Positions 22,115 through 34,299 of a stretch of 64,000 nt of DNA are shown here, in pieces. Positions within the stretch are counted from its first letter, which is position 1. Each line of letters starts with the position of its first letter. The notes below the pieces were generated by a model, which did no database searches, was not told the DNA's origin, and saw only the letters and a list, made by a program, of their open reading frames with translations. This DNA comes from Achatina immaculata (Eukaryota > Mollusca > Gastropoda > Stylommatophora > Achatinidae). The DNA is taken from positions 16,560,090 through 16,624,089 of the forward strand of contig CM019708.1 in NCBI GenBank assembly GCA_009760885.1. The letters run 5' to 3'. The position numbers were made by a program, and so were the translations under genes.

Positions 22115-23195
22115 ATCTCGATGATGATAATGAGTCTAGACAGAGAATACAAATACACATACAATAATGAGTCTAGACAGAGAACACACATACTATAATG
22201 AGTCTAGACAGATACTCTAATGAGTATAGACAGATAACACATACCATAATGAGTCTAGGCAGAGAACACACATACTATAATGAGTCTTGACAGATACTAT
22301 AATGAGTCTAGACAGATAACACACATACCATAATGAGTCTAGACAGATAACACACATACTATAATGAGTCTAGACAGAGAACACACATACCATAATGAGT
22401 TTAGACAGAGAACACACATATTATAATGAGTCTAGACAGGGAACACAGATACTATAATGAGTGTAGACAGAGAATACAGATATAATAATGAGTGTAGACA
22501 GAGAACACAGATACTATAATGAGTCTAGACAGAGAACACAGAAACTATAATGAGTCAAGACAAAGAACACAGATACTATAATGAGTCATGACAGAGAACA
22601 TACTATAATGAGTCAAGGCAGAGAACACAGATTTTATAATGACTCAAGACAGAGAACACAGATACGATAATGAGTCAAGACAGAGAACACAGATACTATA
22701 ATGACTCAAGACAGAGAACACAGATACTATAATGAGTCAAGGCAGAGAACACAGATACTATAATGACTCAAGACAGAGAACACAGATATGATAATGAGTC
22801 AAGACAGAGAACACAGATACTATAATGAGTCAACACAGAGAACACGGATACTATAATGACTCAAGACAGAGAACACAGATACGATAATGAGTCAAGGCAG
22901 AGACACATATACTATAATGACTCAAGACAGAGAACACAGATACTATAATGACTCAAGACAGAGAACACAGATACGATAATGACTCAAGACAGAGAACACA
23001 GATACTATAATGACTCAAGACAGAGAACACAATAATGAGTCAAGGCAGAGAACACAGATACTATAATGACTCAAGACAGAGAACACAGATACGATAATGA
23101 GTCAAGACAGAGAACACAGACACTATAATGAGTCAAGGCAGAGAACACAGATACTATAATGACTCAAGACAGAGAACACAGAACAGATCATGAGT
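22115..23195. repeat. 29-31-bp minisatellite, about 35 copies
   Basis: The unit is near ATAATGAGTCTAGACAGAGA plus ACACAGATACT. The left part uses GAGTCTAGAC, the right part GAGTCAAGAC or GACTCAAGAC, so it is a gradient of variants. Confidence 0.93.
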
Positions 23196-23261
23196 TTGGG
23201 TAGAAAACAAGCACTCTAAGATTAGAATATGATAGCCTATGCGTTTGTCGGTCAGTGAAGA

Positions 23262-23365
23262 AGAACTGTAAGTTAAGACCTGTAAGTTAAGACCTGTAAG
23301 TTAAGACCTGTAAGTTAAGACCTGTAAGTTAAGACCTGTAAGTTAAGACCTGTAAGTTAAGACCT
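23262..23365. repeat. 14-bp repeat, about 7 copies
   Basis: Exact tandem copies of CTGTAAGTTAAGAC. Each contains GTAAGT. Confidence 0.93.
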
Positions 23366-23409
23366 GCTGCTAGTCTGTGTATGAATTTCATCCAATGAAA
23401 ACAAGAAAA

Positions 23410-23823
23410 CGATGACACAAAATGAGGAATGGCAAATGTTTACTACATCACGTGTAGGAATGGAACATGTTTACAACATCATGCCTAAGAATGGCAAATG
23501 TTTATTACATTATGTCTCAGAATGGCGACAGTTTACTACATCATGTCTAGGAATGGCAAAAGTTTACTACATCATGTCTAGGAATGGCAAAAGTTTACTA
23601 CATCTTGTCTAGGAACGGAAAAGTTTACTACGTCATGTCTACGAACTGCCTCCTATTTCTCAGCTTATCATATCTTTGTCCTGTAATAGTGAAAAAGTTT
23701 TCTCAGAATGTAGATATCTATATATGTAAGAGATGTGATGTAATAGTTGCAAAGATATCTGACCGGGTAGATGTCTATATAAGTAAGACATGTGATATAA
23801 TAGTGACAAAGTTATCTGAACAA

Positions 23824-23871
<48 letters not shown>

Positions 23872-23872
23872 A
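23410..23872. repeat. 31-bp array, 57-bp-type array and (TA)n
   Basis: 23410-23645 is a degenerate 31-bp repeat with GGAATGGCAAAAGTTTACTA. 23690-23825 holds three copies of a longer unit with GTAGATGTCTATATAAGTAA. (TA)n follows at 23826-23872. Confidence 0.8.
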
Positions 23873-23974
23873 TATGTCCGTAAACTTATGTGAGATTTTC
23901 AAAGTTTTCGTGAGCAAAATCCGGACAAAAATATCCTAGAAGTTTAACACACAGCACTGAGTGTAGTGTACTTC

Positions 23975-24795
23975 CTTCTAACAGGGTATAAATAATATGG
24001 TCAATGTTTCCATGAGTTACATCACATTATGTGCCATGTAGCAGGATATAAATAATATGGTCAATGTTTCCATGAGTTACATCACATTATGTGCCATGTA
24101 GCAGGATATAAATAATATGGCCAATGTTTCCATGAGTTACATCACATTATGTGCCGTGTAGCAGGATATAAATAATATGGCCAATGTTTCCATGAGTTAC
24201 ATCACATTATGTGCCGTGTAGCAGGGTATAAATAATATGGCCAATGTTTCCATGAGTTACATCACATTATGTGCCGTGTAGCAGGATATAAATAATATGG
24301 CCAATGTTTCCATGAGTTACATCACATTATGTGCCGTGTAGCAGGATATAAATAATATGGCCAATGTTTCCATGAGTTACATCACATTATGTGCCGTGTA
24401 GCAGGGTATAAATAATATGGCCAATGTTTCCATGAGTTACATCACATTATGTGCCGTGTAGCAGGATATAAATAATATGGCCAATGTTTCCATGAGTTAC
24501 ATCACATTATGTGCCATGTAGCAGGGTATAAATAATATGGCCAATGTTTCCATGAGTTACATCACATTATGTGCCATGTAGCAGGGTATAAATAATATGG
24601 CCAATGTTTCCATGAGTTACATCACATTATGTGCCGTGCAGCAGGGTATAAATAATATGGTCAGTGGTGACGTCACATTATGTGCCATGTAGCAGGGTAT
24701 AAATAATATGGTCAGTGGTGACGTCACATTATGTGCCATGTAGCAGGGTATAAATAATATGGTCAATGGTGACGTCACATTATGTGCCGTGTCGG
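23975..24795. repeat. 60-bp minisatellite, about 14 copies
   Basis: The unit contains GGGTATAAATAATATGGCCA and CATGAGTTACATCACATTAT; the period is exactly 60 bp for about 11 copies. The last three copies are about 51 bp and carry GGTGACGTCAC instead of GAGTTACATCAC. Confidence 0.95.
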
Positions 24796-24999
24796 AGAGC
24801 CTAGGCGATCATGCCCCTCACCTTGTCTGGTCCCTGCTGTTAACCTTAATGTTTCTCTTTTTTCCTTACTATTTGGTCAGTGAATTGAGATATTTTTCTC
24901 TTAGTCAGTCAACTGAGATAATTTTCTTTTAGTCAGTCCACTGAGATTTTTTTTCGCTCGGCTTTCCTATCCTATTTTCCTTGAATTTTCCAATCATTC

Positions 25000-25710
25000 T
25001 CTAATTTCTGTCTTCTCATGATATCTCCAAGCATCTCTAACTTTTGTCTTCTTATGAGATGTCTAAGTACTCCAACCTGTCTTCTCCAGAGATATCCAGG
25101 TTCTTTAACGTCTGTCTTCTCGTGTGATGTCTAAGTTCTGCAACTTCTGTCTTTTCATAAGATGTCTAAGTTCTCCAATGTGTGTCTTCTCATGAGATGT
25201 TCAAGAAATTTTGATTGTCTTTTTCTTATCATTTTGTCTAGTTTCCTTTATTCTGAAAGTTCTTTGATGACTTCTTCCTTTGTTTTTTTTTCTCTCCGAA
25301 CTTGATATTTGTTGGAACTGTCTCCTAACCCACATCTCTATTGGTTCAAACTTCTTTATCTTTGGCTTGTTAACTTTTCAAGTTTCACATCATGTAGTAA
25401 TATTCCTTCTACATGGTGCTGTTATACTCTTTTTCTGACTTTTAAGTTTATATTCTTATTTTTAGGTAATGTTATTCATGTTATAAAAGAAAAAGGCTTA
25501 TTGTGCTGTAACTATTTTCATGTTTGACTTCGTTTGTTTGCTCTTGCCATCAGCCGCTAGCTTTGTTCCAAGATACCTGAGATTATTTACTTGACCAGTC
25601 TTCCAGTATGAAGGGATGCTGCAATTAGGTATGTTTAACGTTTTATGTTACCATTGTTTCTGTCTTGTTGCTGTTTAGCTATAAACATCTTGGTTTTTTT
25701 TTATCTCTGG
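25000..25710 (-). mobile_element. Degenerate LINE fragment (RT thumb region)
   Basis: Broken minus-strand translation shows LRYLGTKLAADGKSK followed by K.KIVTAQ.AFSFI and NLKVRKRV, the order typical of the segment after the RT palm in APE LINEs (YLG...DG..E...RI..A...F). Many stops and frameshifts are present. 25000-25205 is a degenerate repeat of roughly 36-60 bp. It may be related to family C. 24871-24950 is a separate roughly 33-bp triplicate (AGTCAGTCAACTGAGATA). Confidence 0.45.
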
Positions 25711-25917
25711 GAATTATATGGTATGATGTATATGAAAGGTTAGCTGTATTCTACACGTTACATTTCTCTTCTTTCTCCTTCGAATTATCAAGAACGTGTT
25801 ACCAGACCAGAAGAGTGTGTAATAAAACTAGAGCAGGTTACAGGCCTTGGTACATCATCTCAGTAAGCAACACAGAATGTTGTTGATTTATGATAGAAGG
25901 AAGTGATCGAACTTTAA

Positions 25918-26101
<184 letters not shown>

Positions 26102-26261
26102 GTTGCTCTAACAGCCTGTTCTCAGTGATATAAATGTTGCTCTAACAGCCTGCTCTCAGTCATGAACACAGTTTGATCTTTTCCTCCAGAAAATTGAAGT
26201 AGAAAAGAAACTGCGAAATAACAAAGCGAAAAAACTGATAAAATTTATTAACAACCTGGGT
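26102..26261. repeat. Block homologous to 57312-57530
   Basis: Sequence from CTGCTCTCAGTCATGAACAC to AAACTGATAAAATTTATTAA corresponds to 57327-57490. It leads directly into the 44-bp array, whose unit is present once at 57500-57530. It was probably duplicated together with sequence near the FReD exon at 56935-57051. Confidence 0.7.
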
Positions 26262-27625
26262 AGAGAATAAGACTTACATGGTTATATTTGAGATAGTATT
26301 AGCGTAGAGAATAAGACTTACATGGTTATATTTGGGATAGTATTAGTGTAGAGAAGAAGACTTACATGGTTATATTTGAGATAGTATTAGTGTAGAGAAT
26401 AAGACTTACATGGTTATATTTGAGATAGTATTAGTGTAGATAAGAAGACTTACATGGTTATATTTGAGATAGTATTAGTGTAGAGAATAAGACTTACATG
26501 GTTATATTTGAGATAGTATTAGTGTAGAGAATAAGACTTACATGGTTATATTTGAGATAGTATTAGTGTAGATAAGAAGACTTACATGGTTATATTTGGG
26601 ATAGTATTAGTGTAGATAAGAAGACTTACATGGTTATATTTGAGATAGTATTAGTGTAGATAAGAAGACTTACATGGTTATATTTGAGATAGTATTAGTG
26701 TAGATAAGAAGACTTACATGGTTATATTTGGGATAGTATTAGTGTAGATAAGAAGACTTACATGGTTAAATTTGAGATAGTATTAGTGTAGATAAGAAGA
26801 CTTACATGGTTATATTTGGGATAGTATTAGTGTAGATAAGAAGACTTACATGGTTATATTTGAGATAGTATTAGTGTAGATAAGAAGACTTACATGGTTA
26901 TATTTGAGATAGTATTAGTGTAGATAAGAAGACTTACATGGTTATATTTGAGATAGTATTAGCATAGAGAATAAGACTTACATGGTTATATTTGAGATAG
27001 TATTAGCATAGAGAATAAGACTTACATGGTTATATTTGAGATAGTATTAGCATAGAGAATAAGACTTACATGGTTATATTTGAGATAGTATTAGCGTAGA
27101 GAATAAGACTTACATGGTTATATTTGAGATAGTATTAGCATAGAGAATAAGACTTACATGGTTATATTTGAGACAGTATTGGCATAGAGAATAAGACTTA
27201 CATGGTTATATTTGAGACAGTATTACCATAGAGAAGAAGACGTATATGGTTATATTTGAGATAATATTAGCGTAGAGAAGAAGACTTACATGGTTATATT
27301 TGAAATAGTATTAGTGTGTAAAGAAGACTTACATGGTTATATTTGAGATAGTATTAGCGTAGAGAATAAGACTTACATGGTTATATTTGAGATAGTATTA
27401 GCGTAGGGAAGAAGACTTACATGGTTATATTTGAGATAGTATTAGCGTAGGGAAGAAGACTTACATGGTTATATTTGAGATAGTATTAGCGTAGAGAATA
27501 AGACTTACATGGTTATATTTGAGATAGTATTAGCGTAGGGAAGAAGACTTACATGGTTATATTTGAGATAGTATTAGCGTAGGGAAGAAGACTTACATGG
27601 TTATATTTGAGATAGTATTAGCGTA
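26262..27625. repeat. 44-bp minisatellite, about 31 copies
   Basis: The unit contains AAGACTTACATGGTTATATT and TGAGATAGTATTAG. Sub-blocks differ by GAGAATAAG versus GATAAGAAG and by GTGTA, GCATA or GCGTA. 27626-27790 has no recognised feature. Confidence 0.95.
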
Positions 27626-27790
27626 TCTCTTATCTGTTATATCTTCTTATACTGCGTAGTAAGGGACCAGTTTGTACTTATTCACATAATTCAATACTGA
27701 ACAGCAGGCACAAGTAACTCACAACAGTGATAAAACGTTCTGTACAATGACAACTATATTTACTAGACTTGATGCATTATACATTATACA

Positions 27791-28250
27791 TTCATTCATT
27801 TCATTCATTCATTTGCATGTCCCTTGCGGAGCTTTGCTTCCCTACAGCACTCCTGTAGGCCTCTCGGTTGCGAGCAAGATGGCCTGCTGCTGATGCATCC
27901 ATTTGCAGATCATCAACGATGTCTTACAGTCATCTTTGCCTTGGTCTTCCTCTCTTTCTTTTCCCCATTATGTACCCGTCCAAGACGGTCTTCTCTAGAT
28001 TATCATGACATTTAATGTGTCCAAAATATTTAAGTTTTCTCTCTTGAATCCTCTTTACTAGCCAACCTTCTTCAATATTAAGTTCTTGTAGTATGGATAT
28101 ATTTTTTCTTTTTGTGTCCATGATATTTGAAGAACTCTTCTGTAGCATTTACATTCAAAGGCATTTATGTGTTTCTCAGCTGTTTTGTTAAGTGTCCAGG
28201 TCTCACAGGCACATGTTGCGATGGGAAAGATACGTGCCAGGCATCTTACA
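27791..28250 (-). mobile_element. LINE family A, 3' fragment
   Basis: Minus-strand translation: CACETWTLNKTAEKHINAFE, YRRVLQISW, NIEEGWLVKRIQERKLKYFG, IMGKRKRGRPRQR, then a degraded end and a (TTCA)n tail at 27791-27812. A frame break separates the two open parts. The 5' break at about 28250 passes directly into the 17-bp array, which starts within the word ATCTTAC. Confidence 0.85.
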
Positions 28251-29365
28251 CTGTCAGTCATCTTACACCACCAGTCATCTTATACTGACAGTTATCTTAT
28301 ACAGCCAGTCATTTTATACCACCAGTCATCTTACACAGACAGTTATCTTACATTACCAGTCATCTTTTACTGCTAGTCATCTTATATCACCAGTCACCTT
28401 CTACCGCCAGTCATCTTATACCACCAGTCACCTTCTACCGCCAGTCATCTTATACCACCAGTCACCTTCTACCGCCAGTCATCTTATACCACCAGTCACC
28501 TTCTACCGCCAGTCATTTTATACTACCAGTCATCTTTTGCCGGCAGTCATCTTATACCGCCAGCCATCTTATACAGCCAATCATCTTATACAGCCAGTTA
28601 TCTTATACCGCCAGCCATCTTATACAGCCAGTCATCTTATACAGCCAGTTATCTTATACCGCCAGCCATCTTATACAGCCAGTCATCTTATACAGGCAGT
28701 TATCTTATACCGCCAGTCATCTTATACAGCCAGTCATCTTAAACAGCCAGTTATCTTATACCGCCAGTCATCTTATACAGCCAGTTATCTTATACCGACA
28801 GTTATCTTATACCACCAGTCATCTTATACCGCCAGTCATCTTATACAGCCAGTTATCTTTTACGGCCAGTCATCTTATACAGCCAGTCATTTTATACCGA
28901 CAGTTATCTTATACCGCCAGTCATCTTATACAGCCAGTTATCTTATACCGACAGTTATCTTATACCGCCAGTCATCTTATACCGCCAGTTATCTTATACT
29001 GACAGTTATCTTATACCGACAGTTATCTTATACTGACAGTTATCTTATACAGCCAGTTATCTTATACAGTCAGTCATCTTATACCGCCAGTCATCTTATA
29101 CCGACAGTCATCTTATACGGCCAGTTATCTTATACCGCCAGTTATCTTATACCGCCAGTTATCTTATACGGCCAGTTATCTTATACCGCCAGTCATCTTA
29201 TACTGACAGTTATCTTATACGGCCAGTTATCTTATACCGCCAGTTATCTTATACTGACAGTTATCTTATACGGCCAGTTATCTTACACCGCCAGTTATCT
29301 TATACCGCCAGTCATCTTATACCGACAGTTATCTTATACGGCCATTCATCTTACACCACCAGTCA
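28250..29365. repeat. 17-bp minisatellite, about 65 copies
   Basis: The unit is GCCAGTCATCTTATACC with GACAGTTATC variants. Three units make 17 codons, so a frame of more than 400 codons is open on the + strand by accident of composition. 29366-30468 has no recognised feature beyond a short (TG)n near 30186. Confidence 0.95.
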
Positions 29366-30469
29366 TCACTCTTCTACAGTTGCTGTTGATACAGATTATA
29401 GGAATCATGGATGGTTTGTTACATCTCTTCCTTTCTTCTTTATCACCTTCTGATGTAACTTGGGAAATTATTTTTTAGAATGTATCGTCGCCCTGTGGTT
29501 TGTTTTTTCTTCTCAAACCCGACAGATTTTCCTTGGCTAAATCTTGTGGGGGAAGGGGAGGGGGATGATTAAAACAGAGAAATGTAGCTTTATTTTTCCG
29601 TGCTTAGTAAATAAACACTACAAAGTAGAGGTTTGAACTCAGAACTAGAGCATGCCCAGGTAAACTAACAAAGGTAAAAAGACCTGGTGCGAGGAGAGTG
29701 TCTGTTGTCATGATGTACTTCGTCATTCTGTGACCCACAAACATCATACGCTGTCCTTAACAGAGAAGTTAGAACTTATGAAACAAAACCTGACAGCGCC
29801 GTGTCTGTGCGAAACATGAGAGACTTATACAGCACTGGCACATCTATAATTTATGACATAAAGTAACAGAGAGAAAAATTACATGTACTTGTAACCTTTA
29901 CAGTATTTTACCTGTTTCATTAAAATTTCATTTGATTTCCATTTAATTTTTCTTGTTCTTTTATAAACCTACATGTGCTGACTTACAGAGTATTTTAAAG
30001 GTAAGATAAAGTGGTTAGCCTTACATAGCCATCAGTAATCCGGGAAAATCATTTATCCGGCATACTACAGGTCCCGATGATTCCAGATTAGGGATGGTCA
30101 AGTGTACATGCCTCACAAAGAGAGATATTGTCTACTTGTAATATGTGTAATATAACATCAGTTAGGCCTAAAAAGAAGGAACGCCTTGTGTGTGTGTGTG
30201 TACATAGACTGCATTATTTTTAATAGTCCTCTCATCTCTGACATTGTATGGTAGAGTTCTGTTGTAGACATGATGCGGAGTATTTGTACAATTATAATTA
30301 AGAAAACATTCTGTTCATGAACAGTTTGAAAGATTTATCTCCCGTAGCTTTTATCATTTTTATTGTTAATTTGTTCCCTGGAATATGATGACCCTGTACC
30401 AGATTTTAGCCCGTAGACTACAGAAAAGATCTGTACATGTACCTGAAAGTGTTTACCTTAACAAAACAG

Positions 30470-31088
30470 TGATGAAACATTTGTACAGCTGTTAGTAAGA
30501 TGAAACTTTTGTACAGCTGTTAGAAAGATGAAACATTTGTACAGCTGTTAGTAAGATAAAACATTTGTACAGCTGTTAGTAAGATAAAACATTTGTACAG
30601 CTGTTAGTAAGATATAAAATGTGTACAGCTGTTAGTAAGATAAAACATTTGTACAGCTGTTAGTAAGATAAAACATTTGTACAGCTGTTAGTAAGATAAA
30701 ACATTTGTACAGCTGTTAGTAAGATAAAACATTTGTACAGCTGTTAGTAAGATAAAACATTTGTACAGCTGTTAGTAAGATAAAACATTTGTACAGCTGT
30801 TAGTAAGATATAAAATGTGTACAGCTGTTAGTAAGATAAAACATTTGTACAGCTGTTAGTAAGATAAAACATTTGTACAGCTGTTAGTAAGATAAAACAT
30901 TTGTACAGCTGTTAGTAAGATATAAAATGTGTACAGCTGTTAGTAAGATAAAACATTTGTACAACTGTTAGTAAGATAAAACATTTGTACAGCTGTTAGT
31001 AAGATATAAAATGTGTACAGCTGTTAGTAAGATAAAACATTTGTACAGCTGTTAGTAAGATATAAAATGTGTACAGCTGTTAGTAAGT
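30470..31088. repeat. 28-bp minisatellite, about 22 copies
   Basis: Unit ACAGCTGTTAGTAAGATAAA followed by ACATTTGT, with interspersed ATATAAAATGTGT variants. It lies just beyond the putative 3' UTR of the minus-strand FReD gene. Confidence 0.95.
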
Positions 31089-31517
31089 GTGGGGAGAACA
31101 TGAATGTCAAATATATCTTTAAAGCTGACAGACAAAGAATAAGATGAAACCAGCCACAAGTACTAGAATATAGCACAATATTTATTCTTCTTTCTAGACA
31201 TTTTGGATTTACCTTCGGCACATAAACGAACCAACAACTTTCAAATAGCAAAGAGAGCACAATAGTATTTTAATTTCTCGATAATACAAGAAATGTGAAA
31301 GTCTGAAGGTTTTAAGTGGCAGCAATGTTTACTTTCTTATGACTCTCATTGTTGGTACATTATAACAGAGAGAACTAGTTCAGTGTTTATATGTAAGCAA
31401 AACAGGAGAGATGATCAAGGTTAACTCGTTGTCTTGGTGAGACTGACATCAATAAACAGGATCTGAAGATGTTAGAACGTGTTTTAAATATCAAACATAT
31501 TGTCAAATATTTGCCGT

Positions 31518-31523
31518 TTTATT
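31518..31523 (-). terminator. Putative polyadenylation signal AATAAA
   Basis: AATAAA on the minus strand about 90 nt after the FReD stop codon (31614-31616). A second one is at 31181-31186. Position fits a short 3' UTR; no transcript evidence is available here. Confidence 0.35.
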
Positions 31524-31613
31524 GTACTATAACTGGTGGAAATATGTGCTAGCTTTAGACATTGACAGACATTTTGATATATCAGTGGGAGATGTTTTCA
31601 ACTTTACCTTCTC

Positions 31614-31976
31614 TTAGACGTGTCTGATCTTCATCTCCGTGGAGGTTACTGATTTCCAGTAAGATATACCAAACCACTTTACACCGGTATCGTCGTCTCT
31701 ACCCCACTCTCCGTTTAGGTTTGAGTAGTAGCAGTCATTATACCACCACGCTCCCTTAGAATATTGAGCACAATTTCCACTATATAGATCATTGTCCTGG
31801 TCGAATGTGGTAAAAACCATACCATCTTGATACGTTAAACTATCATTTGCTGTACCACTGTAGCCACTCACTGAGAGCTTGTACTTGGAGACCTCATCAC
31901 CAACACTAAAGTGTGAGTAGTGAGCGAAATATTTGCTCCCATTATATTCCAAGTCAACCCTCAGCTCAGTGTAGCC
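31614..31976 (-). CDS. FReD terminal exon (exon 3 of the domain), minus-strand gene
   Basis: An acceptor (TTCTCTTTTCCAG) precedes GGCTAC, giving 120 codons plus TAA. Landmarks: GYTELRVDLEYNG, FSVGDEVSKYKLSVSGYSG, a calcium-loop TFDQDND, then NCAQ...GAWWYNDC with both cysteines of the second conserved disulfide, YSNLNGEW, and terminal EMKIRHV. A sequon NDS is present at SGTANDSL. The domain probably acts outside the cell in ligand or carbohydrate recognition, as in FREPs and ficolins. The start of the exon and its phase match the + strand exon at 79. It joins upstream exons at 52243-52124 and 57051-56935 in phase 0. Confidence 0.93.
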   Translation of the reverse strand, partial: GYTELRVDLEYNGSKYFAHYSHFSVGDEVSKYKLSVSGYSGTANDSLTYQDGMVFTTFDQDNDLYSGNCAQYSKGAWWYNDCYYSNLNGEWGRDDDTGVKWFGISYWKSVTSTEMKIRHV

Positions 31977-32334
31977 CTGGAAAAGAGAACAAGTGTTACA
32001 TTTTAATTATGTAAGAATGACACACAAATATTATATCATTAACAAAGTTAACATTTGATGCTTTTGAATAATGTCATGTTATCATTTATGTATATGTTTC
32101 AGTTTATATTGTCCAATCATGTTTATTAGTTTTACATTGTTACATAAAATGTTTATGTTTATTTCGTGTTGATAAATCATAATGAAATAGTCCGACACGA
32201 TCATAAATAAATTCTAAGTTGTTTGAGAGGGGTGAGAGGTAAGAGGGATTGATATAGTCCCACCTAAACATTCATGATGTAACAGCAGAAATTTCTTTGA
32301 ATAAATTAACTCATGCAGTAATATAATCTTGCAG

Positions 32335-32965
32335 TAATGTGCAGTAATCTAATAGTGCAGTAATGTACAGTAATGCGCAGTACCTTAATACAGTAATACG
32401 CAGTACCACGATTAGATAATCGTGTGGTAGTGTGCAGTAATATAATAGCGCAGTAATGTGCAGTAATCTAACTCCAGGAACATCCTGATTTAGGATATTA
32501 CATTGTATAAAAAAGGTAGAGAAGTTTAGCAGACAAGAGGTAAGGCAGGTAGACCATGTTCTTGGGGTAGCCAGATCGATGCTGTAAATAAAGCTATCAA
32601 CAGTCGTAGAACAGTGTACTGGATCTATATTCATATAAACAGTCGTAGAACAGTGTACTGGATCTATATTCATATAAACAGTCGTAGAACGGTATACTTG
32701 ATCTAAACTTATATAAACAATCGCAGAACAGTGTACTTGTTCTAAATTTATATAAACAGTTGTATTGTTGTCACCCGTATTGTTGCCACCTGTACTGTTA
32801 TCACCTTTCTTGTTGCCACCTGTATTGCTGCCACCTGTACTGTTGTCAACTTTTTTTGTTGTCACCTGTATTGTTGTCACTTTTTTTGTCGTCACCTGTT
32901 TTGTTGCCACTTGTTTTGCTCCCACCTGTATTGTTGTCACCTTTTTTTGTTGTCACCTGTATTGT
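32335..32965. repeat. Three small arrays in the large FReD intron
   Basis: 32335-32475 is a degenerate repeat of GCAGTAATGTGCAGTAATCT. 32600-32755 is about four copies of a roughly 49-bp unit (AACAGTCGTAGAACAGTGTA). 32756-32965 is a 15-bp repeat of TTGTTGCCACCTGTA. 31977-32334 is intron without recognised content. Confidence 0.8.
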
Positions 32966-33099
32966 ATCTGAGTTGTAGAAGTTGAGAGTACGGGATAGTA
33001 ATTTTTTACACAGTTTATTAACTATCCGCACTTGTATACTGGTTTTTTTGTAGTGTGTGTTATACACTACAAGCTCTCAGTAGCGGAGTAACAGAGTCA

Positions 33100-33985
33100 A
33101 GTAGCAGTGTCAGACTGTTACTATCAATAGTACTCTAGATCTAAGTATCAGTGTCAGACTGTTACTATCAATAGTACTCTAGATCTAAGTATCAGTGTCA
33201 GACTGTTACTATCAATAGTACTCTAGATCTAAGTATCAGTGTCAGACTGTTACTATCAATAGTACTCTAGATCTAAGTATCAGTGTCAGACTGTTACTAT
33301 CAATAGTACTCTAGATCTAAGTATCAGTGTCAGACTGTTACTATCAATAGTACTCTAGATCTAAGTATCAGTGTCAGACTGTTACTATCAATAGTACACT
33401 AGATTTAAGTATCAGTGTCAGACTGTTACTATCAATAGTACACTAGATTTAAGTATCAGTGTCAGACTGTTACTATCAATAGTACACTAGATTTAAGTAT
33501 CAGTGTCAGACTGTTACTATCAATAGTACACTAGATTTAAGTATCAGTGTCAGACTGTTACTATCAATAGTACACTAGATTTAAGTATCAGTGTCAGACT
33601 GTTACTATCAATAGTACACTAGATTTAAGTATCAGTGTCAGACTGTTACTATCAATAGTACACTAGATTTAAGTATCAGTGTCAGACTGTTACTATCAAG
33701 AGTACTCTAGATCTAAGTATCAGTGTCAGACTGTTACTATCAATAGTACACTAGATTTAAGTATCAGTGTCAGACTGTTACTATCAATAGTACACTAGAT
33801 TTAAGTATCAGTGTCAGACTGTTACTATCAATAGTACACTAGATTTAAGTATCAGTGTCAGACTGTTACTATCAAGAGTACTCTAGATTTAAGTATCAGT
33901 GTCAGACTGTTACTATCAATAGTACACTAGATTTAAGTATCAGTGTCAGACTGTTACTATCAAGAGTACTCTAGATCTACTAAGT
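33100..33985. repeat. 44-bp minisatellite, about 20 copies
   Basis: The unit contains CAGTGTCAGACTGTTACTAT and CAATAGTACTCTAGATCTAA. The first block uses CTCTAGATCT and the later block CACTAGATTT. A small 29-31-bp repeat (AATTCCAGGCTGACAGATAA) follows at 34040-34145. Confidence 0.95.
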
Positions 33986-34299
33986 TAGTGCCGCTTGTAG
34001 TGTCTGCTGTGCTGCAGGATGTTAAACAAATAATAATCTAGAAATTCCATGCTGGCAGATAATGAAGTAGAAATTCCAGGCTGACAGATAAAAATCTAAA
34101 AATTCCAGGCTGACAGATAATAATCTAGAAATTCCAGGCTGACATGAACTGAGCTCAAGATAGATCGTCGACATAAAATGAAAAGAGAACTGATGACACT
34201 GACGAGAGAGCATCATGTTCAAATCTTCCTCCAGTCACTAGAAAAAGTTTCGTGGCTATAAACAAGGAAGATCTTTTTGTTAGTTTCACTTGCACAGGC

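Noticed and set aside
28192..29478. 428-codon open frame on the + strand
   Set aside because: It is the 17-bp minisatellite read through; three units equal 17 codons and lack stops. No splice signals or domain.
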